Shown piece after piece: positions 33,583-41,678 of a DNA stretch of 63,075 nt. The notes under the pieces are model-generated. The model was not told the DNA's origin and did no database searches. It saw only the letters and a list, made by a program, of their open reading frames with translations. The DNA comes from SIG459 sp045538735 (GTDB lineage Bacteria; Bacillota; Clostridia; Oscillospirales; Oscillospiraceae). Each line of letters opens with the position of its first letter. The stretch's first letter is position 1. The position numbers were made by a program, and so were the translations under genes. The stretch covers positions 1 to 63,075 of the forward strand of contig JAZSRY010000065.1 of the NCBI GenBank assembly GCA_045538735.1, given 5' to 3'.

Positions 33583-34431
33583 ATGTTTAAGATTGCTACC
33601 CTTGCCGATTGGTTCGGCGTAGGTCTTATAGAAGGCATCCGCACCTCTCAGCGCTGCGGCGCCGAGGGCGTTCAGGTTTATGCTGCGGACGAATTCGATC
33701 CCCGCACCGTTTCCAGAGACATGATTGCAGCTGTGCGCGATACCGCCCGCAGCTGCGGACAGACTGTCACCGCCCTTTGCGGTGAGCTCGGTGGCTTCGG
33801 CTTCGAAAAGGCCGAGGATAATCCCGACAAGCTGAGCTACCTCAAAAAGGTTATCGACCTTGCGGACATGGTTGACTGCCGCATCGTCACCACCCACATC
33901 GGTGTTGTTCCCGGCGATAAATCCGATCCCCGCTACCAGATTATGCTGGATGCCATGGGCGAAGCCGGCGAATATGCCCGCAGAATGGGTTCCTATGTGG
34001 CTGTTGAAACAGGTCCCGAGGCTATCGCCACTCTCCGCGGCTTCCTTGAGCAGATCGGCGGCGGTGTTGGAATCAACTATGACCCCGCCAACCTCGTTAT
34101 GGTAGGTGCTGACGATGAAGTAAGCGCTGTTAAAACTGCCGGAAGTCTCATCGTTCACACCCACGCAAAGGACGGTCATTCTCTCAAGAAAATCGCCCCC
34201 GCCGATTTCTACCATAACTTTGCCGAGGGTGGCCTTGAGTGGGCAGCCACCTGCGGAGTATGCGTTGAAACTCCCCTGGGCGAGGGCTCTGTACGCTGGA
34301 TCCCCTATCTGAACGCACTGAAGGAAATCGGTTATGACGGTTATCTCACCATCGAACGCGAGGTTAAAAACGGCGCGGAGGATATCCGTATGGCTGTGCG
34401 CTTCCTGCAGGATACACTTAAAACTTTATAA
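33583..34431 (+). CDS. Sugar phosphate isomerase/epimerase, TIM barrel
   Basis: A 282-residue xylose-isomerase-like TIM barrel. Visible landmarks: LADWFGVGLIEGIRTSQRCGAEGVQVY, CRIVTTHIGVVPGDK, YVAVETGPEA, GINYDPANLVMVG, HTHAKDGHS, and DGYLTIEREV at the C-terminus. Together these supply the Glu, Asp, His and Glu metal ligands. The start at 33583 (MFKIATLA) has GAGGAG eight bases upstream, within the last codons of the dehydrogenase; an upstream ATG at 33577 is too close to that site. It is paired with the preceding dehydrogenase and with a second isomerase that follows after 23 bp. Confidence 0.84.
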   Translation: MFKIATLADWFGVGLIEGIRTSQRCGAEGVQVYAADEFDPRTVSRDMIAAVRDTARSCGQTVTALCGELGGFGFEKAEDNPDKLSYLKKVIDLADMVDCRIVTTHIGVVPGDKSDPRYQIMLDAMGEAGEYARRMGSYVAVETGPEAIATLRGFLEQIGGGVGINYDPANLVMVGADDEVSAVKTAGSLIVHTHAKDGHSLKKIAPADFYHNFAEGGLEWAATCGVCVETPLGEGSVRWIPYLNALKEIGYDGYLTIEREVKNGAEDIRMAVRFLQDTLKTL

Positions 34432-34454
34432 TTTAATTTAGGAGGAACTTTATT

Positions 34455-35369
34455 ATGATGAAGCTTGGTCTCCATTCCGCTATTCTCCCCGACGAGAGCT
34501 TTGAGCAGGTTATCGACTACTGCGCCAAGGTTGGCTTTGAATGCGTTGAAGTTTGCTGCTGGCCCAAGGGCAAGGCTGTCCGCCGCTACGCAGGCATCAC
34601 CCACATCGACCTTAACGAGTGCGACAACGAAAAGCTGCTCTACTATAAGAAATATGCCGAGGATAAGGGTGTAGCTATCGCCTCTCTCGGTTATTATCCC
34701 AATGCAATGGACGCCGATCAGGAAGCCGCTGATGTTGCCATCAAGCACATCTACCGCCTCATCGACGCTGCCGCATTTATGGGCGTTAAAACCGTAACCA
34801 CCTTCATCGGCAAGGACAAGAACAAGACCGTTGAAGAAAATCTGGATAAGTTTGAAGTTGTCTGGGCTCCCATCGTGGCCTATGCCGAGGAAAAGGGTGT
34901 CCGCATCGGTATCGAAAACTGCCCCATGCTCTACACCGTTAACGAGTGGCCCGGCGGCAATAACCTTGCCTGCTCTCCCGCCATCTGGCGCGAGATGTTC
35001 CGCCGCATCCCCTCCCCCGCTCTCGGTCTGGCACTCGACCCCTCTCACCCCTACCTGACCGGTGCCAGCTACACCAAGCCCGTATACGAGTTCAAAGACC
35101 GCATTTATCACATCCACTTCAAGGACATCAAGATCTATCAGGAGAAGCTGGATGATTACGGTTGCTTCTCCTATCCCACTCTGTGGCACTCTCCCAAGCT
35201 TCCCGGCATGGGCGGTGTGGACTTCGGCGCATTTGTCAGCGCCCTCAACGACATCCGCTACACCGGTTATGCCGTCATCGAGGTTGAGGACAAAGCCTTT
35301 GAAGGCTGCATCGAAGACGTTCGCTCCGGCATTGAGCAGAGCTATCGCTTCATGCGTCAGTACATATAA
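34455..35369 (+). CDS. Sugar phosphate isomerase/epimerase, TIM barrel
   Basis: 304 residues, AP-endonuclease-2-type TIM barrel. Distinct from the preceding isomerase: VGFECVEVCCWPKGKAVRRYAGITHID near the start, VKTVTTFIGKDKNKTVEENLDKF, VRIGIENCPMLY (metal Glu), LGLALDPSHPYL, YHIHFKDIKIYQEKL and YTGYAVIEVEDKAFEG. The GKD(K) after the third strand and the IENCPM block resemble the subgroup found beside Gfo/Idh/MocA dehydrogenases in glycoside-degrading clusters. TAGGAGG lies nine bases before the ATG. Enzymes of this subgroup can act as isomerases or as lyases on keto-sugars. Confidence 0.85.
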   Translation: MMKLGLHSAILPDESFEQVIDYCAKVGFECVEVCCWPKGKAVRRYAGITHIDLNECDNEKLLYYKKYAEDKGVAIASLGYYPNAMDADQEAADVAIKHIYRLIDAAAFMGVKTVTTFIGKDKNKTVEENLDKFEVVWAPIVAYAEEKGVRIGIENCPMLYTVNEWPGGNNLACSPAIWREMFRRIPSPALGLALDPSHPYLTGASYTKPVYEFKDRIYHIHFKDIKIYQEKLDDYGCFSYPTLWHSPKLPGMGGVDFGAFVSALNDIRYTGYAVIEVEDKAFEGCIEDVRSGIEQSYRFMRQYI

Positions 35370-35406
35370 TCCGCAAATCCGTAAATAGAATTTAGGAGGA
35401 TTTCCT

Positions 35407-36486
35407 ATGAGCAAGACTAAAGTTGCCGTTCTTGGCTGCGGTTTTATCTCCGAGATCCATGTTACCTCTTACAAGCGTTTCGTTCATGACGCCGAAGTTG
35501 TTGCCGTTTATTCCCACCATCTGGACAAGGCTCAGGCCTTTGCCGAGAAAATGGGTGTTCCCGCCGCTTATGACGATGTTGATAGGCTTTTGGCAGAATG
35601 CGAATGCGACATTGTGGACATATGTCTCCCCAACTTCCTGCACCACGGTGTTTGCCTCAAGGCCGCGAAGGCCGGCAAGCACATAATCGTGGAGAAGCCC
35701 CTTTGCCTTTCCATTAAGGAGGCCGACGAGATGATCGCCGCCTGCGAGGAAAACGGCAAGCTGCTTATGTATGCCGAGGAGCTTTGCTTTGCTCCCAAGT
35801 ATGAGCGCGTTCGCGCCATTGTTGAAAGCGGCGCTGTTGGCGATCTTTATATGCTCAAACAGGCCGAAAAGCACTCCGGCCCCCACAGCCGTTGGTTCTA
35901 TGAATCCGATAAGTCCGGCGGCGGTGTTATGATGGATATGGGCTGCCACGCTATCGCCTGGTTCATGTGGATGCTCAAGGGTGCCACTCCCAAGTCTGTA
36001 TACGGCAACTTCATGCATGTATACCACGATACCGACGGCGAAGACCATTCCGTCACTCAGCTGGAATTTGACCTCAACGGCAAGACCGTTCTTTGCATAG
36101 GTGAGGACAGCTGGGTCAAGCACGGCGGCATGCAGGACTGCATTGAAGTTTACGGCGAAAAGGGCGTTTGCTACTCCGACCTGTTCCAGGGCAACTCCTC
36201 CCAGATGTACAGCCTTGAGGGTTATGATTACGCCAGCGAAAAGGCCGGCGCCACCAACGGCTGGACCTTCCCCATCTTTGAAGAGGCTTTCAACCAGGGC
36301 TATCCTCAGGAGCTGAGCCATTTTGTGGACTGCGTCCGAAACGGCAAAAAGCCCGTCTCCGACGGCAAGCTGGGCAAGGCTGTTCTGGAAGTTATCCACG
36401 CAGCTTATGTTTCCGCCAAGGAAGGCCGCAAGGTTGCTCTTCCCTATAAGTCCGACGCTGCAAAGCCTGTGGATAACTGGAGATAA
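35407..36486 (+). CDS. Gfo/Idh/MocA-family NAD(P)-dependent oxidoreductase
   Basis: 359 residues. Rossmann loop VAVLGCGFISEIHVTSYKRF, catalytic E-K-P at residues 96-98 (HIIVEKPLCL), and substrate helix GGVMMDMGCHAIAWFMWMLKG with Asp/His. AEKHSGPHSRWFYESDKSGGG precedes the active-site helix, a layout also seen in glycoside 3-dehydrogenase-like members. It lies 37 bp after the second isomerase, with AGGAGG ahead of the ATG, and precedes the NagB-like gene by 5 bp. It is probably the reductive or oxidative partner of the dehydrogenase that opens this operon. Confidence 0.86.
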   Translation: MSKTKVAVLGCGFISEIHVTSYKRFVHDAEVVAVYSHHLDKAQAFAEKMGVPAAYDDVDRLLAECECDIVDICLPNFLHHGVCLKAAKAGKHIIVEKPLCLSIKEADEMIAACEENGKLLMYAEELCFAPKYERVRAIVESGAVGDLYMLKQAEKHSGPHSRWFYESDKSGGGVMMDMGCHAIAWFMWMLKGATPKSVYGNFMHVYHDTDGEDHSVTQLEFDLNGKTVLCIGEDSWVKHGGMQDCIEVYGEKGVCYSDLFQGNSSQMYSLEGYDYASEKAGATNGWTFPIFEEAFNQGYPQELSHFVDCVRNGKKPVSDGKLGKAVLEVIHAAYVSAKEGRKVALPYKSDAAKPVDNWR

Positions 36487-36491
36487 GAGCC

Positions 36492-37208
36492 ATGCTCCGT
36501 TTTCCCAACGACTGTGAACTGGGCAGCTATGTGGCAGACCGTTTAGCAGAAATTCTGGCAAATAAACCGAGTGCTACATTTTGCATTGCTGCCGGTACAT
36601 CTTCATTCCCCGTTTTTGACGCTTTGAAGGCCCGGGTAAAATCCGGCGAACTCTCGTTCGCCAACGCAAACTTTTTTGCAATGGATGAGTGGTGCGGTTT
36701 GCCTCAGGATGCAGACGGCGCTATGGCAGATTTCCTTCGCCGCCATTTCCTGAACGAAATGGATTTCGGAAGCATCTTCCTTTTTGACGGCATGGCAGAC
36801 CCCCAAATGGAATGCGAGCGCGCAGAGCAGTTCCTCGCTGAGCACGGCGGTCTCGATGCGGTGGTGTTCGGCATCGGCGTCAACGGCCACGTTGCTCTCA
36901 ATGAACCCGGAGTTGACCCCACGCTGCGAACCCATGTTGCACAGGTTGCCCCCGTAACCGCCACAGTTGCCCAAAAATACTTCCGGCAGGAAGCTCCACC
37001 ACTGACTCAAGGCGTTTCCATGGGAATCGGAAACGCGGTTAAAGCAAAAGCTGTGTTTCTCGTTGCAAACACCGCAGCGAAGAGACCCGCGGTGGAAGCT
37101 ATTGAAGAGCTCGTCTGTGCCGGAACACCCAGCCGCGATGTTCCCGCCTCATTTGTTGCATCTATGCCTCAGGCGCAGTTTCTGGTCACCGAAGCCGTAT
37201 TCGCCTGA
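36492..37208 (+). CDS. NagB-like glucosamine-6-phosphate deaminase/6-phosphogluconolactonase-fold protein
   Basis: A 238-residue sugar-phosphate isomerase of the NagB/SOL family. It has the N-terminal phosphate loop IAAGTSSFPVFDAL, the MDEWCGLP motif containing the catalytic Asp, and GIGVNGHVALNEPG with the His and Glu of the active site. At the position of Asp141 in E. coli NagB there is Asn (VNGH). This may be normal for Gram-positive homologues, but it leaves room for activity on another amino or keto sugar phosphate. It is the last gene of the rightward operon and ends 18 bp before a terminator. In NagB the reaction is GlcN6P to Fru6P plus ammonia. Confidence 0.82.
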   Translation: MLRFPNDCELGSYVADRLAEILANKPSATFCIAAGTSSFPVFDALKARVKSGELSFANANFFAMDEWCGLPQDADGAMADFLRRHFLNEMDFGSIFLFDGMADPQMECERAEQFLAEHGGLDAVVFGIGVNGHVALNEPGVDPTLRTHVAQVAPVTATVAQKYFRQEAPPLTQGVSMGIGNAVKAKAVFLVANTAAKRPAVEAIEELVCAGTPSRDVPASFVASMPQAQFLVTEAVFA

Positions 37209-37226
37209 TATATACACCAACAAAAA

Positions 37227-37266
37227 CAGCCGAAGACATTTTTCAATGCCTTCGGCTGCATTTTTT
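37227..37266 (+). terminator. Intrinsic terminator of the rightward dehydrogenase/isomerase operon
   Basis: CAGCCGAAG (37227-37235) / CTTCGGCTG (37250-37258), inner CATT/AATG pairing, then CATTTTTT. Confidence 0.88.
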
Positions 37267-37290
37267 ATATATCCCTTTTATATATCCCTT
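37265..37290 (+). repeat. Tandem 13-bp repeat upstream of rhaD
   Basis: TTATATATCCCTT occurs twice with no gap (37265-37277, 37278-37290), just downstream of the terminator and reaching the -35 box of the rhaD promoter. It is a candidate regulator site. Confidence 0.5.
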
Positions 37291-37318
37291 GTGTTTTGCG
37301 GCCTGTTCATGCTATGCT
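37289..37318 (+). promoter_or_regulatory. Promoter candidate for rhaD
   Basis: TTGTGT (37289-37294), 18-bp spacer, TATGCT (37313-37318), 58 bp before the start codon. Confidence 0.4.
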
Positions 37319-37376
37319 GACAAATGAAACACGCGGCAATAATAAATTGCCCATTGTGCAGGAGAGGTTGGACGGA

Positions 37377-38192
37377 ATGAAAAATATTATTGATTCTCCC
37401 TTTGTGATGGAAATGCGGGAGACCACCGCAAATATGTACCGTATGGGCTGGGATGAGCGCAACAGCGGCAACATCAGCTGTCTGCTGGATGAAGGCGAGC
37501 TCTCCGAATATCTTGATTTGAACAATGTAATACGAAGCATCCCCCTGGGCTTTGATGCATCTCCCATGACGGGAAAGATTTTCATCGTCACCGGCACAGG
37601 CAAATATTTCAAAAATGTGGACAAAGACCCCGAAGCCAATCTTGGCATAGTCCGTATCGGGGAGGACGGAAAAACCGCCCAGCTCCTTTGGGGCTTCAGG
37701 GATGGAGCTAAGTATACCTCTGAATTCGCCGCCCATATTATGAGCCATATGGCCCGACTCTCCGTTGACCCCCAAAGCCGCGTGGTTATGCATTGCCACC
37801 CCACTTACACCCTGGCGATGAGCTATGTACATGAGCTGGACGAAAGAGCCTTCACCCACAGTCTTTGGCAAATGTGCACCGAATGCATTATGATATTCCC
37901 CGACGGGGTGGGCGTTCTCCCCTGGATGCTTTGCGGAACAAATTCCATAGGTGAGGCCACTGCCGAAAAAATGAAGGAATACCGTCTTGTTATATGGGGT
38001 ATGCACGGAATATACGGAGCGGGCAGAACTATGGATGAGACCTTCGGCCTTATTGAAACCGCAGAAAAGGCCGCTCAGATATATATGCTCACCGCTCATC
38101 TTCCCAAAGTGAACACCATCCGCGATGAGCAGCTTTCGGAGCTTGCTGAACATTTGGGACTGAATTACCGCAAGGATTTTCTGAATCTGTAA
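37377..38192 (+). CDS. rhaD: Rhamnulose-1-phosphate aldolase
   Basis: A 271-residue class II (zinc) aldolase cleaving L-rhamnulose-1-phosphate to dihydroxyacetone phosphate and L-lactaldehyde. The match to enterobacterial RhaD runs along the whole chain: GWDERNSGN, IFIVTGTGKYFKNV, NLGIVRI, VMHCHPTYTLAM (zinc His pair), TECIMIFPDGVGVLPWM (acidic catalytic residue), WGMHGIYGAG (third zinc His) and DETFGLIETAEKAAQI. I start it at 37377 (MKNIIDSPF), with AGGAGAGG upstream; the extra 27 residues of the longer frame come from the promoter region. No rhaA or rhaB is in the window, so it may be an orphan aldolase or act on a related ketose phosphate. Confidence 0.92.
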   Translation: MKNIIDSPFVMEMRETTANMYRMGWDERNSGNISCLLDEGELSEYLDLNNVIRSIPLGFDASPMTGKIFIVTGTGKYFKNVDKDPEANLGIVRIGEDGKTAQLLWGFRDGAKYTSEFAAHIMSHMARLSVDPQSRVVMHCHPTYTLAMSYVHELDERAFTHSLWQMCTECIMIFPDGVGVLPWMLCGTNSIGEATAEKMKEYRLVIWGMHGIYGAGRTMDETFGLIETAEKAAQIYMLTAHLPKVNTIRDEQLSELAEHLGLNYRKDFLNL

Positions 38193-38195
38193 AAA

Positions 38196-38235
38196 AGAAA
38201 AGCAGAGCGATTTCCAAAAATCGCCCTGCTTTTTT
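38196..38235. terminator. Bidirectional intrinsic terminator
   Basis: GCAG(A)GCGATTT / AATCGC(C)CTGC stem with A and T runs at both ends. It lies between rhaD and the convergent lipoprotein gene. Confidence 0.88.
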
Positions 38236-38299
38236 CTTTGATTTTATCTGTTATATGCGTGTGACTTCATAATCTCGAACCTGATAATCTCGGGAGGCG

Positions 38300-39658
38300 C
38301 TAATTGGTGATTTGGTTGATGATAGTGTTCCATTCATCATCGGTGAAATAAGTTCTGATATCGATTCCGCTGTACCCGGATACCAGAGCGACAAAGTTTT
38401 CCAGTCTCTGCAGTTTTGTTGCGCCTGCATAGTCGGCTTCATTTTCCTGCATATAATGGAAAGTTTGAATGAAGGGCTCCCAGCCGATTTCAGTTTTGAT
38501 TTCCAAAAATCTTTTGGCAATTGAGAAAACGTCATACCGCTGAGAAAAACCCGAGCCCAATCTGTCATAGGCGTTGATAATGTCCGCGCCGTAAAAAACC
38601 TCGGATACAGAAAATTCCGCGGGAGCGGCGGCAGCGCCGTTTCGCTCAAGAACATAGGCCAGCTTGAAGTCCGTCATAACCTCCGCCTCAAAGTTCCAGG
38701 GTCTTTGGCTGTCGAACATATGACCCATTTCGTGAAGCAGGCAGAAATTCCAGTCGCAGTCACGGGCTGCCATCTTTGCCATCTCATCGTAAATATAGGC
38801 GTTGTTGAAGCGGATAATGTTGCAGTTATCAGTCACATAGGCAAAATGCTCGCAGGGTTTATAGGCCTCTACAATGATTTTTTCGTAGGGGATGAAGCCG
38901 GTCAGTTCATAGTATGTGTAATATACAATTTCCAGTTCGTTTGCCCACTGCAAAAGGCGTGGCTCTGAGGTAACGCTCAGAATGTCAAGAGGGAGCTGCA
39001 GCTCAATAATTCCTCCCGCACTTTTATAGGAGAGGTAATTTTTAGGAATCGTATCGCTCACGTCAACAGCTTCCCACTCCTGCATGGCGTTACCTTCATT
39101 GCGAAGCTGAAGCTGGGCATTTTCGCCCTCAAATCCCAGACAAAACTGATTGTCTCCGCTGTATAAAACGGAATATGAGCCGTTGGGGTTTCCTGCAATG
39201 TTCCATCGCTGAACATCATATCCGGTGGCGGTCCAAAGCTTGATCTTCTGCCCTGCTGCCACATAGGCATTATCAATATCCAGCAAAAGCTCCGTGTCAT
39301 GGGCAAATATGTGAAAAACTCCGGCGGAAAACTCTTTCAATGTCCAATTCGCGGGCGTTTCGCTTAATACAATATTTCCGTCCTGATGGGAAAGGTATAG
39401 GCCTGTTTCTGCGTTGCGGAAAGTGTATGTTCCCGCCTGCAGAGGCTCTGCCACCGTTGTTTCCTGCGTTGACGGCACAAGCGGTTCCTGCGTTGACGGC
39501 ACAAGCGGTTCCTGTGTTGACGGTACAAGCGGTTCCTGCGTCGCGGGTGCAAATGTTTCCGGCATTGTTGGGGAGGAAGGGATGCTTTCCGACTCGGAAG
39601 CGCATGCGCTGCAGAACAATATCAAAATCAACAATATTACGACAAGCTGTTTTTTCAT
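38300..39658 (-). CDS. Secreted lipoprotein with RICIN-like domain and M60-type metalloprotease motif
   Basis: 452 residues. The signal peptide ends at a lipobox FCSAC with lipidated Cys19. Residues 40-66 contain three copies of an 8-residue QEPLVPST repeat. Residues 75-197 look like a ricin-type beta-trefoil (repeated W and Q-x-W: NWTLKE, VQRWNI, MQEWEA), suggesting carbohydrate binding. The C-terminal domain has HEMGH at 309-313, followed by a Trp (321) and Glu (324 or 326), fitting the gluzincin M60/enhancin-like group whose members cleave mucins. It is probably a cell-surface glycoprotein-degrading enzyme (inference). The start at 39658 follows CAGGAG. It stands alone, followed by a bidirectional terminator. 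Confidence 0.75.
   Translation of the reverse strand: MKKQLVVILLILILFCSACASESESIPSSPTMPETFAPATQEPLVPSTQEPLVPSTQEPLVPSTQETTVAEPLQAGTYTFRNAETGLYLSHQDGNIVLSETPANWTLKEFSAGVFHIFAHDTELLLDIDNAYVAAGQKIKLWTATGYDVQRWNIAGNPNGSYSVLYSGDNQFCLGFEGENAQLQLRNEGNAMQEWEAVDVSDTIPKNYLSYKSAGGIIELQLPLDILSVTSEPRLLQWANELEIVYYTYYELTGFIPYEKIIVEAYKPCEHFAYVTDNCNIIRFNNAYIYDEMAKMAARDCDWNFCLLHEMGHMFDSQRPWNFEAEVMTDFKLAYVLERNGAAAAPAEFSVSEVFYGADIINAYDRLGSGFSQRYDVFSIAKRFLEIKTEIGWEPFIQTFHYMQENEADYAGATKLQRLENFVALVSGYSGIDIRTYFTDDEWNTIINQITN
39468..39539. repeat. Three tandem 24-bp repeats inside the lipoprotein gene
   Basis: The unit GTTGACGGCACAAGCGGTTC... occurs at 39468, 39492 and 39516 with one or two changes, encoding QEPLVPST three times in the linker between lipidated Cys and the lectin-like domain. 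It is likely to vary in copy number. Confidence 0.85.
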
Positions 39659-39834
39659 TTTCCGAACTCCTGTTTTTTCTAAGTAGTATAAATGCCCGAA
39701 AGCCATTGTATATCAAGCGATTTCGGTTTTTCGTTTGCAAGCAGTTCATCTGCTATGCAAGTTGCGATTTTTCTGTACTACCGGCAGCACTGAGATACAT
39801 TACCCATATTTTTTACCCATAGTTTTCCCCTGAA

Positions 39835-40377
39835 TCAATATACTTTTTTGTATACTTCATCCTGTGGGTCTATTACGGTATCATCCCCGTAATCACCTGT
39901 TGATATTTCAAAATGCAGGTGCGCTCCTGATGAATTCCCCGTATTGCCTACTTCACCGATCCATTGGCCTGCTTCTATTCTTGCACCTTTGTATACCTGG
40001 GCGGGCATGCTTCCCTGGTATAAATGTGCATATTGATATATACGGCCATCATCTCCTTCAATTACAAGACCTGTCCCAAAGCCATTACAGTCACCATATT
40101 CACCTTCATGGTTTCTTGTGCAATGGTAAACACGGGTTACAATTCCCCCTTCAGCAGCACATACAGGAGCATTCTCGATCCAGGAATCACTAATATCAAT
40201 TGCACCGTCTGAGTGCAGCTCCTGACTTAATTTATAGTGCCTCGGTACCGGCCAGTACAGTGCTGAATCATATCCCGAATCCGAATAATCTACTATATTT
40301 ACGTCTTTTGAAAATATTTTACTACCTATGCCCACGATCACCGCGATCACGATTATTGCTTTGATTATTTTTTTCAT
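39835..40377 (-). CDS. M23-family (LytM-type) peptidase, membrane anchored
   Basis: A 180-residue extracytoplasmic zinc endopeptidase. Residues 4-22 are a hydrophobic anchor. The LytM metal-binding residues are His55 and Asp61 (LHSDGAID), His118 (YAHL) and the HxH pair His153/His155 (SGAHLHFEI). It probably cuts cell-wall peptide crosslinks, or is a regulator without a binding domain. Unlike its neighbours it uses many AT-rich codons (ATA, TAT, AAA) and lies beside AT-rich non-coding DNA, which suggests acquisition by transfer. No operon partner. The start codon is preceded only by a weak GAGGATG. Confidence 0.83.
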   Translation of the reverse strand: MKKIIKAIIVIAVIVGIGSKIFSKDVNIVDYSDSGYDSALYWPVPRHYKLSQELHSDGAIDISDSWIENAPVCAAEGGIVTRVYHCTRNHEGEYGDCNGFGTGLVIEGDDGRIYQYAHLYQGSMPAQVYKGARIEAGQWIGEVGNTGNSSGAHLHFEISTGDYGDDTVIDPQDEVYKKVY

Positions 40378-40946
40378 CCTCGACTCCTCGTCTTATTTTC
40401 CTTATTGCGTCATATCATCAGCACTTGACTCAGTACAACAAAAATAACTCTCAAATGCCTGAGCATAGAGTATGGTATATTTCATCGCTTACGCCCCTTG
40501 CGTAAATTGTTCAGCATTTAGTACCTCAAATGTACAGCAAATGTCCAGCAAATACAATCCCCGAACACGAAAAATACCCCCCAAACGCCCAGTATTTTCA
40601 AGGGGTTTGGGGGGTATGTCGTTAGGGGATTTATTCCCACTCGCCGAATCAAATCATTTTCTAAACTTTTTTGTATAGATAATTTGATTTCTGGTGGTCT
40701 TATTTGCCGCAGATTATACCCATCCTATGGTCTATACGGAATTTTGCTATCAAAAATCTATCGGGAGTGAAATATCACGGAGTATTCCTGAGGATGCAAT
40801 ACAGGCGGTTTATCCGCCCAGTGTTAGCCTCTCCGCCTCGCACATACACATACCTTCTGCTATGCAGAAGTCGTGCTTAAGGAGCCGGTTGGTGGCAGGA
40901 ACGGACAAGTAGCCCAGGGCTGTTAATCATTATGTCTTATCCTCTC
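40378..40946. other. AT-rich non-coding stretch with a 13-bp stem-loop
   Basis: No ORF here looks real. A perfect inverted repeat, ATACCCCCCAAAC (40574-40586) and its complement (40605-40617), forms a stem with an 18-base loop. Around 40500-40560 there are three AGCA/AGCAAAT-type repeats (TACAGCAAATGTCCAGCAAATAC). The minus strand near 40630-40660 contains a T-loop-like TTTGATTC segment, reminiscent of a tRNA 3' fragment, but it does not fold into an arm. Together these could be the scar of an integrated element; the evidence is weak. Confidence 0.4.
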
Positions 40947-41588
40947 CTATCGAAGGATGTCCAGAAGATCGACAAATGAGGTCAAATTATAGTCACCAGC
41001 CTTGGCCTCGGCGGCGTCGCCCACGCAGGCTACAGCAAATCCGCCGGCATGCCCGGCTTCGGCACCGGCTACAGCATCCTCAACCACAAGGCAGACCTCA
41101 GGCTCAAGGCCCAGATACTCTGCGGCCTTCAAAAAAACTTCGGGGTCGGGCTTGGAGCGGCTTATGTTGTTGCCGTCAGAGATGGCATCGAAGTAATTTG
41201 CAAGGCCGATGCGCTCCAGAATGAAGGGTGCATTCTTGCTTGAAGAGCCGATGGAAAGCTTCAAGCCCTTTGCTCTGAGCGCATCGAGAGTGTTTTTAAC
41301 CTCGTCGGAGAGGTCGGCGGGGCTCATACGGCCCAGAAGTTCACGATATATGCCATTTTTCTTGGTGGCAAGAGCGACTTTTTCCTCAGGGGAAAGCTCG
41401 GGGCCGCTATAGCGCTCCAAAATGATGTCCAGACTTGCCATGCGGGATACGCCGCGCAGACGGTTGTTGATCTCCCTGTCGAAGTAAACTTCCATGCCGT
41501 CGGCCATCTCTTTCCATGCCAGATAGTGGTATTCATCGGTGAAACAGATAACGCCGTCCAGATCAAAAATTATGCCTTTGATTTTCAT
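40947..41588 (-). CDS. pgmB: Beta-phosphoglucomutase, HAD superfamily
   Basis: A 213-residue HAD hydrolase-fold mutase converting beta-glucose-1-phosphate to glucose-6-phosphate. HAD motif 1 is IIFDLDGV with nucleophile Asp9 and acid/base Asp11. The cap region carries HYLAWKEMAD and RLRGVSRMASLDIIL, both characteristic of beta-PGM. Motif 2 is SIGSSSKNA, and motifs 3/4 are SRSKPDPEVF and CLVVEDAVAG. Beta-G1P comes from phosphorolysis of maltose-, trehalose- or kojibiose-type disaccharides, but no phosphorylase is encoded here. It is the last gene of the second sugar ABC operon, 90 bp after the MBL gene. Confidence 0.87.
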   Translation of the reverse strand: MKIKGIIFDLDGVICFTDEYHYLAWKEMADGMEVYFDREINNRLRGVSRMASLDIILERYSGPELSPEEKVALATKKNGIYRELLGRMSPADLSDEVKNTLDALRAKGLKLSIGSSSKNAPFILERIGLANYFDAISDGNNISRSKPDPEVFLKAAEYLGLEPEVCLVVEDAVAGAEAGHAGGFAVACVGDAAEAKAGDYNLTSFVDLLDILR

Positions 41589-41678
41589 GCTCGGTATTCC
41601 TACTCAATCTTAATTTTCTGTTTGATAAGCCCGAACACGGAATGGCTCCATGTGTAAGCCTCTTTTCGTGTTTGGCTG

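Noticed and set aside
40620..40660. Possible tRNA gene on the minus strand
   Set aside because: Only a T-loop-like TTTGATTC is seen; no acceptor, D- or anticodon arms pair.
40472..40678. 68-codon plus-strand ORF in the AT-rich gap
   Set aside because: No ribosome binding site, covers a stem-loop, and looks like frames created by tRNA-adjacent DNA.
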